Assembly: GCA_958295955.1 (NCBI GenBank)
Contig: OY282420.1
Location: 1,502,435-1,566,434 of the forward strand
Direction: 5' to 3'
DNA length: 64,000 nt
Source of the DNA: an uncultured Bryobacterales bacterium
Lineage (GTDB): Bacteria > Acidobacteriota > Terriglobia > Bryobacterales > UBA6623
Shown: positions 26,522-35,362 of the stretch, in pieces
Layout of the letters: each line of letters opens with the position of its first letter
Numbering within the stretch: position 1 is the first letter of the stretch
The notes under the pieces: generated by a model
What the model saw: only the letters and a program-made list of their open reading frames with translations
Database searches by the model: none
Told to the model about the DNA's origin: nothing
Made by a program: the position numbers and the translations under genes

Positions 26522-27502
26522 TCAGCGCTTGGCGGCCGGTATGGGCACCTGCCGGTCGGGCTTCGGCTTGACCCGGATCAGGCTCCAGGGCCGCTGCCTT
26601 AAATCGTCGGTCAGCAATTCGATATTTTCAGACGCGATGCGGAAGTTCTCGATCGTTTCGTTGATGTTCTGCTCGTTGACGATGACCAGAGCGCGCACTT
26701 CCGCAATCGTCTCGCGCGCCTGCGCAAGCGTCCGTTCCAGTTCCGCGAGATCTTTCTTGATCGGCTCGCGGGTTTCATCGACCGTGCGGTTGACATTGCG
26801 CACCGTCTTGTCGGCGCTTGCGGCGACCTTGCGCAGGTCGGCCATCAGCGCCTCGACGCTTTCGAGCGTGGAGCTGACCTGACTCGTAATGCGGTCGATC
26901 TTCGGCGATTGCTCTGCGATGAGCTTGTTGCCGTTCGCCAGCAGCTCCCTGACGTTTTCCTGATTGTCCTTGTCCGTGAGCTCGTTCAAGTTGTCGAGCA
27001 GCTCATCGGCGTCGGCGACAACCAGATCGAGCTTCCCTTGAATGTCGCCCATCAACTCGACGGCCTTGTCGGCGACTCCGGCCACTTTTTTCGTCAAGTC
27101 CGTGAAGGTCAGCGCTTCGATCGACTCGATCGTGCCCCCGGGCGCGATCTTCGGCGCAGCGATGGAGCCCGGCGTGATCTCGAGATAGTTTTGTCCCAGC
27201 GCGTTCAGGCTGGCGATCGTCGCCCGCGAATCGCGGTTGATCGGAACATCGGTGCGCAAATCGAAAATCACCTCGGTTTTGGTCGGATCGTCCGCCCACG
27301 GCCGCACCGACCTGATGATTCCCGACTTGCGCCCGCCGTAGCGCACCAAGCCGCCCTCATCGAGGCCGCCGATATAGGCGAAATAGGTTTTATACGACGC
27401 CTTTTCTCCGGTCAACTGGATGTTGGCCACCGACAAGAAAGTAACGACGAAGATCGTCAGCGCGACGATCACGAAGAGTCCGACTTTGGCTTCGCTGCTC
27501 AT
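26522..27502 (-). CDS. mlaD: MCE/MlaD-family lipid transport substrate-binding protein
   Basis: This 326-residue periplasmic protein is anchored by an N-terminal helix (VGLFVIVALTIFVVTFLSV). The MCE domain follows (AYIGGLDEGGLVRYGGRKSGII, VPINRDSRATIASLNALGQNYLEI), then a long helical or coiled-coil tail. MlaD forms hexamers that pass phospholipids across the periplasm with the MlaFE ABC transporter. It overlaps mlaF by 4 bases. The tail of about 200 residues after the MCE domain is longer than in E. coli MlaD (183 residues in all), as in tunnel-forming MCE proteins. Confidence 0.92.
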   Translation of the reverse strand: MSSEAKVGLFVIVALTIFVVTFLSVANIQLTGEKASYKTYFAYIGGLDEGGLVRYGGRKSGIIRSVRPWADDPTKTEVIFDLRTDVPINRDSRATIASLNALGQNYLEITPGSIAAPKIAPGGTIESIEALTFTDLTKKVAGVADKAVELMGDIQGKLDLVVADADELLDNLNELTDKDNQENVRELLANGNKLIAEQSPKIDRITSQVSSTLESVEALMADLRKVAASADKTVRNVNRTVDETREPIKKDLAELERTLAQARETIAEVRALVIVNEQNINETIENFRIASENIELLTDDLRQRPWSLIRVKPKPDRQVPIPAAKR

Positions 27503-28350
27503 GATTCGAATCCCGTCAGGTAACTGTGATCGCTTTTATCGAACCGGTTCGCGGCGCGGTCGACGAACCGGCGGATATGCGGGTGCCGATGGTTGCGGAT
27601 TTCGTCGACGGTCCCCACAGCCAGTATCTCTCCCTGGTAGAGCATACACATACGGTCCGCGATCAGGAAGGCGCTCTGCATTTCATGGGTGACAATCACG
27701 ATGGTCATCTTGAAAGCTTTCTTGAGATGAAGAATGAGCTCGTCGATTCCCGCGGCGATGATGGGGTCGAGACCGGCGGAAGGCTCGTCGAACAGCAGAA
27801 TTTCGGGGTCCATCGCCAGCGCGCGGGCAACCGACGCCCGTTTTCTCATGCCGCCCGAGAGTTGCGAGGGGTAAAGGTCTTCGACGCCGCTGAGGCCCAC
27901 TTGCTGCAGCTTCATCTTGGTCATCAGCCGGATCGTCGATTCCGCCAGGTTGGTGTGCTCGCGCAGCGGCAGCGCAACATTGTCCCCAACGGTCATCGAG
28001 TTGAACATGGCCGCGCTTTGGAACGACACGCCCATGGCCCGGCGAACGTTCTTCAACTCTTTTCGCGAAGCAGAGCAAATATCGACTCCCTTGACCATGA
28101 TCGTTCCCGACGACGGCTTGCCCAGCCCTTCGATGTGCCGCAGCAGGGTGCTCTTGCCCGAACCGGACGCCCCCAGAATGACCATCGTCTCACCCGGGTA
28201 AACGTCCAGATCGACGCCCCGCAGAACGTATCTGTTGCCGTAGGCGACCTCGAGGCCGCGGACCGCAATGATCGGTTCGTTTCCCAACAGATGCGGCAAC
28301 GCCCGCGAATCGGCGCCGTTGCCGCCGCGCGTCTGGAGATTCGGAGTCAT
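27499..28350 (-). CDS. mlaF: ABC transporter ATP-binding protein MlaF
   Basis: This 283-residue ATPase has Walker A LGASGSGKSTLLRHI, the ABC signature LSGGMRKRASVARAL, Walker B EILLFDEPSAGLDP and the H-loop VTHEM. It energises the MlaFEDB phospholipid transporter. The start ATG 28350 overlaps the mlaE stop by 4 bases. The frame is open upstream through mlaE, but only as a shadow. Order on the minus strand is mlaE-mlaF-mlaD. Confidence 0.93.
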   Translation of the reverse strand: MTPNLQTRGGNGADSRALPHLLGNEPIIAVRGLEVAYGNRYVLRGVDLDVYPGETMVILGASGSGKSTLLRHIEGLGKPSSGTIMVKGVDICSASRKELKNVRRAMGVSFQSAAMFNSMTVGDNVALPLREHTNLAESTIRLMTKMKLQQVGLSGVEDLYPSQLSGGMRKRASVARALAMDPEILLFDEPSAGLDPIIAAGIDELILHLKKAFKMTIVIVTHEMQSAFLIADRMCMLYQGEILAVGTVDEIRNHRHPHIRRFVDRAANRFDKSDHSYLTGFES

Positions 28351-29144
28351 CGCCAGAAAAAGTAGAAAAACGCGGTGAACAGTAAATCCGCGAGGACAAC
28401 CAGAAAAATCGACTTGACGACGGCGTTGGTCGTCGAGCGGCCGACGCCTTCCGGCCCCCCGGTCACGGTGAACCCTTCGAAACAGCCGACGTGGACGATG
28501 ATCGTCCCGAAGGCAACCGCCTTCGCCATGCTGCTGACGATGTCGCGCATCATCAGAATCTCCGCGGTGCGTTGCAGATAGACGCTCAGAGTCATGTCCA
28601 GGGTGTAGTAGGTGAATATCCCGCCGGCGAGTATCCCGGAGAAAACGGCCGCTACCGTCAAGCACGGCATCATGGCCATCATCGCAATGTACTTGGGCAC
28701 GAGCACGAACTCGACCGGGTCGAGCGCCATGGTGCGCAAGGCATCGATTTCCTCGGTGACGGTCATGGCACCGATTTCCGCGGAGATCGACGAGCCGGAC
28801 CGCCCGATGACCACAATCGCCGCCATCAACGGGCCCAACTCGCGGGTCATGCTGGTTCCCACCAGATTGATGACCACCCCCATCGCGCCGAATTTGCGCA
28901 ACTCGGCGCCGCCCTGAAGAGCCATGATCAGGCCGGTGGCGCCGGAGATCAAGCACACCACCGGCAGCGCCTGAACGCCGATGACCGCCATCTGCCGAAC
29001 CGTCGTCTTCCAGCGCAGCCGGCTGCCTGTAAAGGGGTTGATCCGCCACGAGGAAACAAGCCCCCGCCAGAACTGAATCGCCAGCCCGCCGATATACTCG
29101 ACCTTTTCGACGGTAGAGCGCCCAATGGATTCGAGAAAGGTCAT
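28347..29144 (-). CDS. mlaE: MlaE-family ABC transporter permease
   Basis: This 265-residue integral membrane protein has the MlaE/YrbE pattern: MALQGGAELRKFGA, then TRELGPLMAAIVVIGRSGSSISAEIGAMTV with EEIDALRTMALDPVEFVLVPK, and C-terminal hydrophobic helices. It forms the membrane part of the phospholipid transporter with MlaF. It is 24 bases downstream of the STAS gene, the position mlaB-like partners can take. Confidence 0.93.
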   Translation of the reverse strand: MTFLESIGRSTVEKVEYIGGLAIQFWRGLVSSWRINPFTGSRLRWKTTVRQMAVIGVQALPVVCLISGATGLIMALQGGAELRKFGAMGVVINLVGTSMTRELGPLMAAIVVIGRSGSSISAEIGAMTVTEEIDALRTMALDPVEFVLVPKYIAMMAMMPCLTVAAVFSGILAGGIFTYYTLDMTLSVYLQRTAEILMMRDIVSSMAKAVAFGTIIVHVGCFEGFTVTGGPEGVGRSTTNAVVKSIFLVVLADLLFTAFFYFFWR

Positions 29145-29168
29145 GCGCGGCCCATGTTGCGACGCCGA

Positions 29169-29501
29169 TTACGCCTGCAGGGCGTCTTCCTCGGTGGAAT
29201 GAATTTCAAAGACGTTCAACAGCAAAGTGAGCTCAAGAACGCGCCGGGGGCCTTCTTGCAATCCGACCAACATGAACCGCGCGCTGCGTTTCCCGGCCTC
29301 CTGCAGCCCCTCGACCAGACTCGCAACGCCGGAACTGTCGATGTAATCGACGTTGGACAGGTTGACGATCACGTTCTTTTGACCGCGCTTCCTGAACAAG
29401 TCCAGCACGGTCTCGCGCAGCGCCGGCGAGGAGTACAAGTCGATATCGCCGACAACTTCGACGATCGAGCGGCGCCCATCCCTCTTGACGTTAATGTCCA
29501 T
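29169..29501 (-). CDS. STAS-domain protein (anti-sigma antagonist type, possible MlaB-like role)
   Basis: This 110-residue single STAS domain (VEVVGDIDLYSSPALRETV, VNLSNVDYIDSSGVASLVEG) keeps the DSSG box with the phosphorylatable serine (Ser56/Ser57), as in SpoIIAA/RsbV. It overlaps the RsbW-like kinase gene by 11 bases and precedes mlaE by 24 bases. Two roles are possible: partner-switch antagonist of the kinase, or STAS subunit bound to MlaF as MlaB is in E. coli. The sequence supports the first directly (intact phospho-site, kinase neighbour); the second rests on context. Confidence 0.88.
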   Translation of the reverse strand: MDINVKRDGRRSIVEVVGDIDLYSSPALRETVLDLFRKRGQKNVIVNLSNVDYIDSSGVASLVEGLQEAGKRSARFMLVGLQEGPRRVLELTLLLNVFEIHSTEEDALQA

Positions 29502-29943
29502 GAGTCTTTCCCGCTTCTCCCTGCGCGGGCCGGACGTACGGGTCGAGCGTCTTGCTCAGCCGGACGCAATTGCTGCCGCCCTCGCGGCGGTACTCGACGC
29601 GGTCCATGATCGTGCGCATCAAGTACAGTCCCCTGCCGCCCGAGCGCAGTTCGCCCGGCGGCGGCACGTCCCGGTCGAGGGGATTGAACGCAACGCCTTG
29701 ATCGCGGATTTCAAATTGCAATTCGTTGTCACGGGCGCTGCAACTCAAGCTTACGCGCCTGGAACAATCGCCGCCATATGCATGCTGCATCACGTTGCTC
29801 AGCGCCTCGTCGACCGCGACAACGATGGATTGGGTCTCCTGCTCGGCGACATCGAGCGCCGCGCAGAATCCTTCGACCGCCGATCTTGCAAGCCGCAGCC
29901 AGCGCGGGTGGCCGGCAATCGTAATCTCCACTTGGCCGGGCAT
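29491..29943 (-). CDS. RsbW-like GHKL serine kinase / anti-sigma factor
   Basis: This 150-residue ATP-binding protein has the GHKL N-box IVVAVDEALSNVMQHAYGG, a G1 box EIRDQGVAFNP and a G2 box SGGRGLYLMRTIMDRVEY. It fits the SpoIIAB/RsbW family, which phosphorylates STAS antagonists and sequesters a sigma factor or another target. The STAS gene overlaps its 3' end by 11 bases. No sigma factor or PP2C phosphatase gene lies nearby, so the controlled target is unknown; the adjacent Mla transporter is one candidate. Confidence 0.88.
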   Translation of the reverse strand: MPGQVEITIAGHPRWLRLARSAVEGFCAALDVAEQETQSIVVAVDEALSNVMQHAYGGDCSRRVSLSCSARDNELQFEIRDQGVAFNPLDRDVPPPGELRSGGRGLYLMRTIMDRVEYRREGGSNCVRLSKTLDPYVRPAQGEAGKTHGH

Positions 29944-30070
29944 TTTCAGTCCGGCAAGCGCCGGCTCGCTTCACGGAAGGACAGCAATTCGATAACGTGT
30001 TTCAGTGCCGATTGTATCACGCGCCCCCGAGCGGACCGAGGGCGTTTCCCGCTCTGATACGGTGACGGAA

Positions 30071-31303
30071 ATGACGGTTTCGCCGGCTAGACGAGCGGCC
30101 TTCGACGTGCTGCTGCGGGTCGAGAGAGACGCCGCCTATGCCGACGCGCTGCTGCATTCGCCGGCGCTCGACCGCCTCGATGCCCGCGCCCGCGCTTTGG
30201 TTACCGAGCTCGCGATGGGCTGCCTGCGGCGCCGCGGAGAACTGGATTTTCTATTGGAGAAAAGACTGCGCAAAACCGTCGAATCGCTGGACGTGGAAGT
30301 CCGCACGGCTTTGCGGCTGGGGGCGTATCAGTTGCGCTGCATGGACCGCGCGCCGCCGGCGGCCGCCGTGTCGGATTCCGTCGAGTTGGTCAAGACGGCG
30401 CGCAAGCGTTCGGCAGCCGGCTTGGTCAACGCCGTTCTGCGCAATCTTCCCCCGCTGCCGGAGGGCGAGGACGGGGCGCGGCGCTCGCATCCCGATTGGC
30501 TGCGAACCCGTTGGGAGAAGCAGTTCGGGCGGAGCGCCTGCCGGAAGCTGCTTGCAGCGAACGTTTGCCGGCCGCCCACTTACGTTCGCGCCGTCAAAGG
30601 CTTCGACTTTGCGCATACGATGCGGGAATTGTCCGCGCAAGGCGTGGCCCTCGAGCCGACCGGCTTTCCGCGCGCGTTCCGGGTGGCGGGCGGCGCCGTC
30701 GCGAATACGCGGGCGTTCCGCGGCGGCCGGCTGGTTGTGCAGGATTTAAGCTCGCAACTGGTTGTCCCGCTGCTTTGCGTCAAGCCCGGACAAAGAGTTC
30801 TCGACCTCTGCGCCGCTCCCGGCGGAAAGGCCCGGCAACTCGCCGAAGAAGCCGGCTGCGCCGCAGCCGCCGACCGCAGCTTGCGGCGGCTGCGGACCTT
30901 GCGCCGGCTGGGTTCGCGCGGGCTGCTGCCGCTCGCGCTCGACGCCGAGCGCCCCTTGCCCTTCCGCGCCGCCTTCGACCGCATCCTGGTCGATGCCCCC
31001 TGCTCGGGAACCGGCACTCTGGCCCGCAATCCCGAGATCAAATGGCGGCTGAAACCCGCGGATCTGCACGAGCTCCACTCGCGGCAGGCGCGGATTCTCC
31101 GCCGCGCCCTCGACGCCCTCGCGCCGAACGGCCGGCTCGTCTATGCGACCTGCTCGCTCGAACCGGAAGAAAACGAACAGGTTATCGAGCGGGTTCTCGC
31201 CGAGCGAACGGCGTGGACTTTCCGCAAAGCGCTCGACCGGTTGCCCGGACGCGATGCCGGCGACGGGTTTCAGGCTTGGCTAATCTGTCGAGATGCGGCT
31301 TGA
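30071..31303 (+). CDS. rsmB: 16S rRNA (cytosine-5) methyltransferase RsmB
   Basis: This 410-residue enzyme would methylate C967 of 16S rRNA (E. coli numbering). An N-terminal NusB-like helical domain (residues about 1-130; RRAAFDVLLRVERDAAYAD, LRLGAYQLRCM) is followed by the methyltransferase domain with LDLCAAPGGKARQLAE, VDAPCSGTGTLARNPEIKW and YATCSLEPEENEQV, which hold the two catalytic cysteines. I chose ATG 30071; the frame is open 22 codons further. It overlaps the next gene by 11 bases. Confidence 0.93.
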   Translation: MTVSPARRAAFDVLLRVERDAAYADALLHSPALDRLDARARALVTELAMGCLRRRGELDFLLEKRLRKTVESLDVEVRTALRLGAYQLRCMDRAPPAAAVSDSVELVKTARKRSAAGLVNAVLRNLPPLPEGEDGARRSHPDWLRTRWEKQFGRSACRKLLAANVCRPPTYVRAVKGFDFAHTMRELSAQGVALEPTGFPRAFRVAGGAVANTRAFRGGRLVVQDLSSQLVVPLLCVKPGQRVLDLCAAPGGKARQLAEEAGCAAAADRSLRRLRTLRRLGSRGLLPLALDAERPLPFRAAFDRILVDAPCSGTGTLARNPEIKWRLKPADLHELHSRQARILRRALDALAPNGRLVYATCSLEPEENEQVIERVLAERTAWTFRKALDRLPGRDAGDGFQAWLICRDAA

Positions 31304-33065
31304 ACGCGGCGAGGCGATCGTACCGGCCGTAGCCGCGGCGGTCTGTCTCGGAACGATCGTCAGCCCTCCCGCGCTGCTCGACGACGTCGACGCAACGTAT
31401 GCGCAAATCGCCCGCACCATGCTCGAGTCGGGCGATTGGGTGACCGCGCGGATCAACGGCGTCCCGTATTTCGACAAGCCGCCCGGACAAGTTTGGGCCA
31501 TCGCGGCCGCGTTCGCGGTTTTCGGCGTCCACGATTGGGCAGCGCGGATTCCCATGGCCCTGGCGGCGATTTTGCTGTGTTGGCTGACGTATCGGCTCGG
31601 CCGCCGGTCGTTCGGAGCCGCTTGCGGAACGCTCGCGGCTCTCGGCCTGGCGACGTGCGCCGGTCTGTTTCTCTTCACCAGAGTCCGCATGCCCGACATT
31701 TTCATTGCCTGCTCCACGTTGGTTGCCTTATGGGCTTTCCTGGAGGCGCTGGACGAGCGGGGCGCGCCGCGCAAGGCTCCCGCCGTTGCGGCCGGCGCGG
31801 CCATTGGAACGGGCGTTTTGTTCAAGGGGTTGGTCGCCGCCGTGCTGCCTATCGGCGCGCTGGCCGTTTATTTGGCTGTCAGCGGGGCATGGCGCTCCGC
31901 CGCCGTCCGGCGGCGCCTGCGCCTCGGCTTGGCCGCAGGAACGGCATTGTTGGTTGCGGCGCCCTGGCATTTGCTGGCGACTCTCCGCCACCCGCCGTAT
32001 TTCGAGCTGACCCTCGCCGGCGCTGCCGGAGAGTATCACGGCTTCTTTTGGCGCTACTTCGTCAACGAACACCTGCTGCGCTATCTGGGCCTGCGCTATC
32101 CGCAGGACTACGACACCGTGCCCTTGGCCGCGTTCTGGCTCGGCCATCTGATCTGGCTGTTCCCTTGGAGCGCGTATGCGCCGGCGGTTCGCGGGCTTGC
32201 GTTCGGCAGCGGGGACCGCGCTTCCCACGCGCGCCTGATGATGCTCTGCTGCTGCGGGTTTACGCTGCTGTTTTTTTCCGCTTCGACCTCTCAGGAATAC
32301 TACACTTTGCCCGCCTATGCTCCGGCGTGCCTGCTCCTGGCCGGCGGAATGGAACGCTCCAACCGTTGGCTGAGGCTCGGCGGCAAGATTGCGGGCGCGG
32401 CCTCGCTGCTCGCTCTCGCGGCCGCCGCCGGCGTTCTGATTTCCGTTTGGAGCCTGCCGGCGGAAGGCGGCATCGCTTCGAGTCTGAGCAGCAATCCGGA
32501 CGCCTATACGCTGTCGCTGGGGCACATGCAAGATCTGACGCTCGAATCGTTCGCCTATCTGCGGAAACCCCTCTTGCTCGCCGCCGGCGCATTGGCGATC
32601 GGCTCGCTGGGGGGCCTGCTCCTGCGGGGCCGTCGATCCTTGGCCGCTCTCATGTTGATGATGATCGTGCTCGTTCACGCCGCGCGGTGGGCGATGGTCG
32701 CTTTCGATCCGTACTTGTCGTCGCGGCCGCTTGCCGCTGCCTATCTCGCAGCGCCGCCCGGCGAGTTGATCCTGGACCGCGAGTATTACGCCTTTTCCTC
32801 GCTGGTCTTTTACACGAACCGCCGCGTGCTGTTGCTTAACGGCCGGAAAAACAATATCGAGTACGGATCGCGCGCCCCCGGCGCGCCCGATGTGTTCCTC
32901 GACGACGCGGAACTGGCCGCGCGGTGGCGTAGTGGAGAACGCTGCTACCTGGCGACCTTCGAGGAGGAGATCCCCCGCATCGAAAAATTAGCGGCCGGTC
33001 AGGGGTTGACGATAGTCGCCAAGAGCGGCGGCAAGGCGCTGCTGGCGAACGCAAAACGGCCCTAA
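31293..33065 (+). CDS. ArnT/PMT-like membrane glycosyltransferase (GT39/GT83 type)
   Basis: This 590-residue integral membrane protein has about ten hydrophobic segments. The first extracytoplasmic loop carries the acidic pair in LLDDVDATYAQIARTML, followed by GDWVTARINGVPYFDKPPGQVW, the pattern of ArnT-type lipid-linked sugar transferases. Such enzymes transfer a sugar from a polyprenyl phosphate to an acceptor in the periplasm. The acceptor is unknown here. It starts at ATG 31293 inside the end of rsmB and ends 4 bases into the convergent sulfatase. Confidence 0.87.
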   Translation: MRLERGEAIVPAVAAAVCLGTIVSPPALLDDVDATYAQIARTMLESGDWVTARINGVPYFDKPPGQVWAIAAAFAVFGVHDWAARIPMALAAILLCWLTYRLGRRSFGAACGTLAALGLATCAGLFLFTRVRMPDIFIACSTLVALWAFLEALDERGAPRKAPAVAAGAAIGTGVLFKGLVAAVLPIGALAVYLAVSGAWRSAAVRRRLRLGLAAGTALLVAAPWHLLATLRHPPYFELTLAGAAGEYHGFFWRYFVNEHLLRYLGLRYPQDYDTVPLAAFWLGHLIWLFPWSAYAPAVRGLAFGSGDRASHARLMMLCCCGFTLLFFSASTSQEYYTLPAYAPACLLLAGGMERSNRWLRLGGKIAGAASLLALAAAAGVLISVWSLPAEGGIASSLSSNPDAYTLSLGHMQDLTLESFAYLRKPLLLAAGALAIGSLGGLLLRGRRSLAALMLMMIVLVHAARWAMVAFDPYLSSRPLAAAYLAAPPGELILDREYYAFSSLVFYTNRRVLLLNGRKNNIEYGSRAPGAPDVFLDDAELAARWRSGERCYLATFEEEIPRIEKLAAGQGLTIVAKSGGKALLANAKRP

Positions 33066-34519
33066 TAACGCGAAACCCGCGGAGAGCCTACGTCGCTCGC
33101 CATCGCCAAGGCATCGAAGTTCATCACCATGTGCTCGTGGCGGACCCGGGACATTTTCGCCTCGTCCCACAGGTTGTCGAATTCTCCCGGGTCGGTTTCC
33201 AAATCGAACAGCTCCCCCAACCCGTGGCCGTGGTAAACAACCTGCTTGAAGCGTTCGCTGCGCACCATCGTGGCGAAGCTCTGCGCCCCGGCAAGCGCTC
33301 GATAGTACTCGCTGCGCACGAACTCGCGGTGGCGGTCAGGGGACGAGTCTCCCGTAAGAATCGCGGTCAGCGGCTTGCCCTGCATCGTATCCGGCGCCGC
33401 GAGCCCGGCCAATTCCAGCAGAGTCGGCGCCAAATCGGTGAGCTCGACCAGCGCCCGACTGCGCAGACCCCTCTGGAACCGCCCCGGCCATGAGATGACC
33501 AGCGGCACGCGTACGAGACTTTCATAGAAACGGCAGCCTTTCAGCAGCAGCCCGTGATCGCCCAAAGTCTCGCCGTGATCGCTGGTGAAAATCACGACGG
33601 TGTTGTCGCGCTGCCCGCTGCTTTCCAGCGCATCGAGCAAGCGGCCGACGTTGTGGTCGATCAGTTCGATCATGGCGTAGTATTTCGCCTGATAAGACTT
33701 GGCGTTCATTTCTTCCGGACGCCGCGCCTCGCGCTGAAAATTGACGTTCTTGAGGCGCTCTTGAGCCGCCAGGTCGGACTCGCGGAAAAGCGGCCCCGGC
33801 ATCTCCTCCTGCGGGTAATGGTCGAGCCATTCTTGGGGCGGGTCGAACGGCGAGTGCGGATCGAAACAGTTGAGGCTGAACAGCCACGGCCCCGAGCGCT
33901 TCTCGTTCATGAACTCGATCGCGCGGTCGGCGCACCAGGTCGTTTGATGGAATTCGCTGGGGATGTAACCCAACTTCTTGTAGGTCGAGCGGTAGTCTTT
34001 GCCCCGGGACTTGAGCCAGTCGATGTAGGCATGCCCCTGCGGCCAGTCGTCGTGCGGATGATGGCTCCAATGGAACACGCGGTAACCGTCGTCGGCGCGC
34101 GGCTCGATGCGGCCTTGGGCGCCCGAGAGATGGAATTTGCCGGCCAGCCCGCAGTCGTAGCCCGCATCGGCGAGCGTTTTCGTGACCAGGGGGGCGGCAT
34201 GATCCCAACGCTCGTTGCCGTTCATGCAGCCGTGAACGGCCGACGGGTACATTCCGGTCAGAAAACTTGCCCGGCTGGGAGTGCAGATCGGCGATTGGCA
34301 ATAGGCGTTCTCGAACGCCGCGCCGCTTGCCGCGAGGCGGTCGATGTTCGGCGTGCGGATATGCTCGTTGCCCAGCGCGCGTATCGTGTCCCAGCGCTGC
34401 TGGTCGGTGCAGATCCAGAGGATATTGGGACGCGCGTCGGCGGCCGGGGCTTGTTGGGCGGCGGCGAATCCGGCAGTGGCGGAACCGACGAATCGGCGGC
34501 GGGTCAAGGAGTTGCTCAT
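33062..34519 (-). CDS. Tat-exported Cys-type sulfatase
   Basis: This 485-residue sulfatase has a twin-arginine signal (LTRRRFVGSATAGFAAA), the metal motif WICTDQQRWDT, the formylglycine site with Cys79 in ICTPSRASFLTGMYPS, GKFHLSGAQ, and SDHGETLGDHGLLLKG. Export by Tat, in contrast to the Sec signal of the first sulfatase, suggests folding or modification before export. The substrate is unknown. The 188 bases beyond its start have no convincing gene; a 20-codon ORF there is not supported. Confidence 0.9.
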   Translation of the reverse strand: MSNSLTRRRFVGSATAGFAAAQQAPAADARPNILWICTDQQRWDTIRALGNEHIRTPNIDRLAASGAAFENAYCQSPICTPSRASFLTGMYPSAVHGCMNGNERWDHAAPLVTKTLADAGYDCGLAGKFHLSGAQGRIEPRADDGYRVFHWSHHPHDDWPQGHAYIDWLKSRGKDYRSTYKKLGYIPSEFHQTTWCADRAIEFMNEKRSGPWLFSLNCFDPHSPFDPPQEWLDHYPQEEMPGPLFRESDLAAQERLKNVNFQREARRPEEMNAKSYQAKYYAMIELIDHNVGRLLDALESSGQRDNTVVIFTSDHGETLGDHGLLLKGCRFYESLVRVPLVISWPGRFQRGLRSRALVELTDLAPTLLELAGLAAPDTMQGKPLTAILTGDSSPDRHREFVRSEYYRALAGAQSFATMVRSERFKQVVYHGHGLGELFDLETDPGEFDNLWDEAKMSRVRHEHMVMNFDALAMASDVGSPRVSRY

Positions 34520-34658
34520 CGCCGGGCATTATCGCAGATGGCGGGAGCGCGCGGCGGCCATGACCAGCTGCTGCGGAAAAATCGCTTTGTCGAGGCGTCG
34601 GGAGCAAGCCGACGATAGTTAACACCCTGGAGAGAGAGTTTCGAGGACTGCTCAAATC

Positions 34659-34878
34659 AGGACGAGTGCTACGACCGGTGTATGGGCGACGGGGAGGACG
34701 TTTGCTGATGGGAGCCATTCGCCGGCGGCTTCTTTTGTTGGGCGGCTTCAACCAGGAAAAACCGATCCGTCTCTTCAAATACGAGCCGGAAATCAAGTTG
34801 TCCGTGCTTGAGGAGGTCGTGTTCAGGGCGATGTATTTCGTTTTGTGCCTGTCGGGTATCTTGCTAGGGCTGTATTTC
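34659..34878 (+). repeat. 220-bp repeat, copy A
   Basis: This segment recurs 984 bases downstream (35643-35862) with about 16 mismatches and no gaps by my count. It covers 49 bases of upstream sequence and most of a small ORF. Conservation of the upstream part suggests that a promoter or ribosome binding region was duplicated too. Confidence 0.9.
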
Positions 34879-34890
34879 GGTTCGGACTGA
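34708..34890 (+). CDS. Small predicted membrane protein, paralogue A
   Basis: This 60-residue protein has a basic N-terminus (MGAIRRRLLLLGG), a charged middle (EKPIRLFKYEPEIK) and one hydrophobic C-terminal helix (VFRAMYFVLCLSGILLGLYF). GGGGAGG 10 bases upstream of the ATG is a good ribosome binding site. I recognise no family. A paralogue of 64 residues lies 984 bases downstream. The next ORF starts in the overlap TGATG at its stop, which would couple translation. It could be a toxin-like small hydrophobic peptide or an envelope stress peptide; neither can be decided here. Confidence 0.6.
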   Translation: MGAIRRRLLLLGGFNQEKPIRLFKYEPEIKLSVLEEVVFRAMYFVLCLSGILLGLYFGSD

Positions 34891-35099
34891 TGTTTCACCA
34901 GCGCAGACAGATTCAATGGAGCCGTTACCGATTCGGTTCAAGCGGCGCATGGCTTGTGCCGCCGGTCGGCCTTGGCGAGCGGGCGGCCGCAGTCGCGGTG
35001 CTGCCGGCGCTTGGGCCGGCGTATTCGCGGCGGACCTTGAGCGAACAGGATCGGCGCTACGATGCCTGCGTGGACGATCTGGACGGAAGCGTTTGTTGA
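34890..35099 (+). CDS. Hypothetical small ORF coupled to paralogue A
   Basis: This 69-codon ORF starts in the TGATG overlap with the stop of the preceding small protein. The product is basic at the N-terminus (MFHQRRQIQWSRYRFG), has a mildly hydrophobic middle, and ends in an acidic Cys-containing tail (RRYDACVDDLDGSVC). No family is recognised. The coupling overlap is the main support, and the ORF could be fortuitous in this GC-rich DNA. Confidence 0.35.
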   Translation: MFHQRRQIQWSRYRFGSSGAWLVPPVGLGERAAAVAVLPALGPAYSRRTLSEQDRRYDACVDDLDGSVC

Positions 35100-35118
35100 A
35101 GGGTAAGATAGACAACAG

Positions 35119-35241
35119 ATGGACTGGAAAATTCTGTTTCGCCCACCGTCTCCAGAGGCGGCAAGGTACTGCAGGTGGTTTGGCTTCTCCGTCTCGCTCG
35201 GCGCTATGGTGACGTGGATTCTGCTAGAGTTCGTTTTCTAG
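35119..35241 (+). CDS. 40-residue predicted single-span membrane protein
   Basis: The product starts MDWKILFRPPSPEAARYCRW and has one hydrophobic helix to the C-terminus (FGFSVSLGAMVTWILLEFVF). It is too short for routine ORF calling. No family is recognised, and the Shine-Dalgarno sequence is weak. Support comes from the clean topology and from the neighbouring small membrane ORFs in the same orientation. Confidence 0.5.
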   Translation: MDWKILFRPPSPEAARYCRWFGFSVSLGAMVTWILLEFVF

Positions 35242-35362
35242 CAACTATCGTGACGAGCACGATGCGTGCGTTCAAGCATGCGAGGACAACGAAGACGAAA
35301 GCGGCTACTGTCCCGACGATGGCTCCGGTAGTTGGTGCTAGTAGTTACTGCTCCGGGGGGGG

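Noticed and set aside
34560-34622. 20-codon ORF (MTSCCGKIALSRRREQADDS) upstream of the small-protein islet
   Set aside because: It has no ribosome binding site, no hydrophobic segment and no second copy.
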